DNA of 9,362 nt from Gemmatimonadota bacterium. Lineage in GTDB: Bacteria > Gemmatimonadota > Gemmatimonadetes > Gemmatimonadales > GWC2-71-9. Numbering within the stretch: position 1 is the stretch's first letter; each line of letters starts with the position of its first letter. Shown piece after piece: positions 7,128-9,362 of this stretch. The stretch lies in the NCBI GenBank assembly GCA_003220975.1, contig QHTX01000181.1, positions 11,277 through 20,638 of the forward strand, written 5' to 3'. Position numbers and translations under genes: made by a program. The notes below the pieces were generated by a model. That model saw only the letters and a program-made list of their open reading frames with translations, had not been told where the DNA came from and did not search any database.

Positions 7128-8027
7128 ATGACCACCCGTCGCTTCCCGAAGCGGCCCGCCCCCGCGACTCCCTCGCCCTCCCCCGCGGCCGAGTCGCTCG
7201 TCGCGCGCGTGGACCAGCAGCGCCCGGGAGAGACCCCGGGCGACACGATCCCCACCGGCTTTCCGTCGATCGACCGGATGCTGGGCGGCGGCCTGCGCCG
7301 GCGCGATCTCGTCGTGCTCGGCGGGGACATCGGCGCGGGCAAGTCGGCGCTCGCGCTCGGCCTGGCGCTGCGGGTCGCGCAGCAGGGCACCGGCGTCGCG
7401 TTCCTCTCGGGCGAGATGGACGAAGAACGGCTGATGGAGCGCGCCCTCGCGATCGAGGGACGGGTCGCGGTGGACGAGCTGCGCGGCGCCAAGCTCACCG
7501 AGCACGCCCGCGCCGGGATCGGCGGCGCGGCGGTCCGGCTGCGCGGGCTGCCGCTCGCGATCCTGCCCCTCGCAGCCCCGGACTGGGAGACCGCCGCGAC
7601 GCGGCTCGACCCGCTGGGTCAGCTCGGGCTCATCGTGGTGGATTACCTCCAGCTCGTCCCGTCCCCCGCCGGCGCCGCGCGCCCCACGCAGGACGAAGAC
7701 CTGGCGCTCGCCTTGCAGCGGCTCAAGGCGCTCGCCCTCGAGCGGCAGGTGGCCGCACTCGTCGTGTCGCAGCTGCCCAGATTCGACGCGAAGCGCCCCA
7801 ATCCGCGCCCCAGCCTCGACGACTTCGGCCACCTCGGCGCGATCAAGCAGCACGCCGACCTGGCGCTCGGGATCTACCGGGAGGAGATGTACAACCCCGG
7901 CTACGGGGTGGAGGGCGCGACCGAGTTGATCGTCTTGAAGAACCGCAACGGGCCGACGGGCTTCGTGGACCTGTACTTCTACCGCCGCTGGATGCGCTTC
8001 GAGGACATGCTCGACCCGGACCGCTGA
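7128..8027 (+). CDS. Stand-alone DnaB C-terminal-domain ATPase (RecA fold)
   Basis: A 299-residue protein that aligns by motif with the C-terminal ATPase half of replicative helicase DnaB. It begins with TGFPSIDRMLGGGL, then Walker A GGDIGAGKS (65-73, Lys72), FLSGEMDEERLMER, Walker B LIVVDYLQLV (Asp172), VVSQLPR and NRNGPTG (272-278). The DnaB N-terminal domain that drives hexamer assembly and primase binding is absent; instead there is a roughly 40-residue Pro/Ala-rich leader. DnaB's usual RESGAIEQDAD is here GHLGAIKQHAD, losing the conserved Arg-Glu pair. It is therefore probably not the main replicative helicase but an accessory RecA-type NTPase; a KaiC/RadA-like role is an alternative. 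The ATG is set by the end of the previous gene and the start of the low-complexity leader. Its 3' end overlaps the convergent lipoprotein gene by 49 bp. Confidence 0.85.
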   Translation: MTTRRFPKRPAPATPSPSPAAESLVARVDQQRPGETPGDTIPTGFPSIDRMLGGGLRRRDLVVLGGDIGAGKSALALGLALRVAQQGTGVAFLSGEMDEERLMERALAIEGRVAVDELRGAKLTEHARAGIGGAAVRLRGLPLAILPLAAPDWETAATRLDPLGQLGLIVVDYLQLVPSPAGAARPTQDEDLALALQRLKALALERQVAALVVSQLPRFDAKRPNPRPSLDDFGHLGAIKQHADLALGIYREEMYNPGYGVEGATELIVLKNRNGPTGFVDLYFYRRWMRFEDMLDPDR

Positions 8028-8425
8028 CGGGCGGTGTCGAGACCGGGGATGTCGCCGACGATGGTGTAGGTGGTGGCCGCCCCTGCCGCTCCCGGCGCGA
8101 GCGTGATCCACACGGAGCGCCGCCCGCTGTCGGCGTACAACGAGATCGATCCGTCCGGCTGCATCCCGTCCGCGCGCAGCTCCCAGCCGTTGCGCCGCAG
8201 CGTGCGGCGATACCAGGCGGCCACCGTCTCCGCCGGGGCGGGGGCGCTGAGCACGAGCTGCGCGGCATCCCGGCCGGCCGAGACGCTCACCAGACTCGAC
8301 CGCGGATAGGTGACGAGCCCTTTCAGCGCCTCGCCGGCGACCTCGCGTTCCGTTCGGTCGGAGCCGGGGCGTTCGCACGCCGCGACCGTCGCCAGCGTGA
8401 CCAGAACGACGAGCCGGATGGTCAT
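7979..8425 (-). CDS. Small predicted lipoprotein of unknown function
   Basis: The 148-residue product starts MTIRLVVLVTLATVAAC: a short basic N-terminus, a hydrophobic core and a lipobox-like VAAC with Cys17, predicting a lipid-anchored envelope protein of about 132 residues after processing. The mature part holds VTYPRSSLVSVS, AAWYRRTLRRNGWEL and GSISLYADSG segments, suggesting a small alpha/beta domain. I do not recognise a named family. The C-terminus (SGSSMSSKRIQRR) is low-complexity and basic, and is encoded antisense to the end of the DnaB-C gene. The ATG at 8425 is chosen because the signal peptide begins there; the longer in-frame extension runs antisense through yebC. It is divergent from yebC, with 67 bp between start codons. 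Confidence 0.75.
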   Translation of the reverse strand: MTIRLVVLVTLATVAACERPGSDRTEREVAGEALKGLVTYPRSSLVSVSAGRDAAQLVLSAPAPAETVAAWYRRTLRRNGWELRADGMQPDGSISLYADSGRRSVWITLAPGAAGAATTYTIVGDIPGLDTARQRSGSSMSSKRIQRR

Positions 8426-8433
8426 GGGGCGAT

Positions 8434-8463
8434 ATCCTACCTGTGGCGCAGCGCTCGGGTCAA
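8434..8463 (-). promoter_or_regulatory. Putative sigma-70-like promoter of the lipoprotein gene
   Basis: TTGACC (8463-8458, five of six matches to TTGACA) and TAGGAT (8439-8434) are spaced by 18 nt on the minus strand, the best-formed promoter in the window. The -10 ends 8 nt before the ATG at 8425, again implying a leaderless or near-leaderless message. The AGGA within TAGGAT could alternatively be a Shine-Dalgarno, 9 nt from the start. Confidence 0.5.
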
Positions 8464-8467
8464 GTTG

Positions 8468-8487
8468 TAAGTTGGGGACACGAGGGG
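8468..8487 (+). promoter_or_regulatory. Putative -10 and ribosome-binding site of yebC
   Basis: TAAGTT (8468-8473) is a -10 candidate lying 19 nt before the yebC ATG. It is followed by a good Shine-Dalgarno, GAGGGG (8482-8487), 5 nt from the ATG at 8493. Unlike other genes here, yebC therefore looks leadered. No strong -35 is visible. The -10 lies about 5 bp from the -35 of the opposing lipoprotein promoter, so RNA polymerase probably cannot occupy both at once. Confidence 0.45.
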
Positions 8488-8492
8488 TGCGT

Positions 8493-9242
8493 ATGGCCGG
8501 CCACAGCAAGTGGAAGCAGATCAAACGGAAGAAAGCCGTCGCCGACGCGCGGCGCGGCGCGCTGTTCACCCGGCTGATCCGCGAAATCACCATCGCCGCC
8601 AAGCAGGGCGGCGGCGACCCCGACGGCAACGCCCGGCTCCGCACGGCGATCGACGCGGCCAAGTCGGAGAACATGCCGCTCGACAACATCGAGCGGGCGG
8701 TCAAGAAGGGCACGGGCGAGCTCGAGGGGGTGCAGTACCAGGAGGTCACCTACGAGGGCTACGGCCCGGGCGGCGCAGCCATCTTCATCGAGGCCACCAC
8801 CGACAACCCGAACCGCGCCGTCGCCGAGATCCGCTACGTCTTCCAGCGCCACGGCGGCAACCTCGGCGCCGCGAACTCCGTGGCGTGGATGTTCGACCGC
8901 AAGGCCCAGATCACCGTCGACGCGACCAAGACAGACGAGGACGCGACCATGGAGGCGGCGCTCGAGGCCGGCGCGGACGACATGGTCCGCGAGGGCGATG
9001 TCTTCCTCATCACGGGACCCGCGAGCGCGCTCCACGCGATCACCGCGCAGCTCGGGCGGCGCAAGATCCCGGTGCAGGGGGCGGAGATCGCGATGATCCC
9101 GAAGAGCACCGTCAAGGTCGACGGCAAGGCCGCGAAGCAGCTGCTCGAGCTGCTCGAGGCCCTGGAGGAGATGGACGACGTCGCGCGCGTGTCGTCGAAC
9201 TTCGACATCGACGCCGAGGCGATGGCGGCGGCGACGGCGTGA
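8493..9242 (+). CDS. yebC: YebC/PmpR family protein (TACO1-like)
   Basis: A complete 249-residue member with the family's invariant N-terminus MAGHSKWKQIKRKKAVADARRG and the characteristic FTRLIREI, ENMPLDNIERAVKKGTG, YEGYGPGGAA and FQRHGGNLG segments. Length is normal. YebC proteins were long described as DNA-binding transcriptional regulators (PmpR); later work on this and related families, including mitochondrial TACO1, ties them to relief of ribosome stalling on difficult, especially proline-rich, sequences. Both descriptions are family knowledge and cannot be separated here. The ATG at 8493 has the GAGGGG ribosome site 5 nt upstream and fits the family start exactly. ruvC follows after 1 bp, the common bacterial arrangement. 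A duplicated CTGCTCGAG near the 3' end encodes LLELLE. Confidence 0.97.
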   Translation: MAGHSKWKQIKRKKAVADARRGALFTRLIREITIAAKQGGGDPDGNARLRTAIDAAKSENMPLDNIERAVKKGTGELEGVQYQEVTYEGYGPGGAAIFIEATTDNPNRAVAEIRYVFQRHGGNLGAANSVAWMFDRKAQITVDATKTDEDATMEAALEAGADDMVREGDVFLITGPASALHAITAQLGRRKIPVQGAEIAMIPKSTVKVDGKAAKQLLELLEALEEMDDVARVSSNFDIDAEAMAAATA

Positions 9243-9243
9243 C

Positions 9244-9362
9244 GTGAGGGTGCTGGGGGTCGACCCGGGCACGTCGGTCACCGGCTACGGCGTGATCGAG
9301 ACCGGCAACAGCGGCGCGATGTTCGGGACCGGTCGCCTGGTCGAGTGCGGCGTGATCCGGCT
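9244..9362 (+). CDS. ruvC: Holliday junction resolvase RuvC (partial, N-terminus only)
   Basis: The first 39 codons are present before the window ends. The protein reads (M)RVLGVDPGTSVTGYGVIE, the RNase H-like first strand of RuvC, with the catalytic Asp at position 7 as in E. coli RuvC. RuvC cuts Holliday junctions together with the RuvAB branch-migration motor; ruvA and ruvB would be expected next but are outside the window. The GTG at 9244 starts 1 nt after the yebC stop with no separate Shine-Dalgarno, so translation is probably coupled. A second GTG two codons later is less likely because RuvC proteins normally begin right before RVLG-DPG. Confidence 0.93.
   Translation, partial: MRVLGVDPGTSVTGYGVIETGNSGAMFGTGRLVECGVIR

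Noticed and set aside
6957..8378. Minus-strand open frame of 473 codons opposite the DnaB-C gene
   Set aside because: Low-complexity Arg/Gly/His-rich product, antisense to a gene with clear Walker motifs and overlapping the true lipoprotein gene in another frame.

Overview
The window is a GC-rich (roughly 70%), almost fully coding piece of a bacterial chromosome. I infer a Gemmatimonadota-type organism, or a relative, from memory: extreme GC, a PorX-type receiver-PglZ regulator, CgeB-like glycosyltransferases, a stand-alone DnaB-C ATPase and a yebC-ruvC pair. No database was searched, so this placement is tentative. I see no mobile element, CRISPR array, rRNA or tRNA.

Positions 1-6746 hold mainly cell-surface glycan genes. 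A SAM-dependent methyltransferase (minus strand, cut by the left edge) is divergent from a short CgeB-like glycosyltransferase (568-1470). They are separated by 39 bp holding a palindromic -10-like element. A tight minus-strand operon then reads, from its promoter near 5700 leftward: a PorX-like response regulator with a PglZ phosphodiesterase domain (5675-4121), an MsbA-type ABC exporter (4120-2318) and a family 2 glycosyltransferase (2315-1455). The PorX-like gene is broken by a frameshift near 4490-4511, where about 15-17 conserved residues also seem to be missing. Divergent from this operon is a family 9 (heptosyltransferase-like) glycosyltransferase (5733-6746), overlapping by 4 bp a 125-residue protein of unknown function. 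The glycosyltransferases and exporter probably build and flip a lipid-linked surface glycan; the PglZ regulator would tie this to phosphorylation or nucleotide signalling.

Positions 7128-9362 are mostly information processing. A RecA-fold ATPase made only of the DnaB C-terminal domain (7128-8027) converges, with a 49 bp overlap, on a small lipoprotein gene (8425-7979). The lipoprotein is divergent from yebC (8493-9242), which is followed after 1 bp by the start of ruvC (9244 to the right edge).

Smaller signals include -10-like hexamers only 6-9 nt upstream of several start codons (leaderless-type starts), two G8-class homopolymer tracts inside surface-glycan genes, two tail-to-tail gene overlaps without visible terminators, and an apparent in-frame gap in the CgeB-like protein. 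The PorX frameshift plus this gap could mean real decay or local consensus errors. I did not find a clearly new multi-gene system. The most unusual arrangement is the PorX/PglZ regulator translationally coupled to a lipid/glycan exporter.
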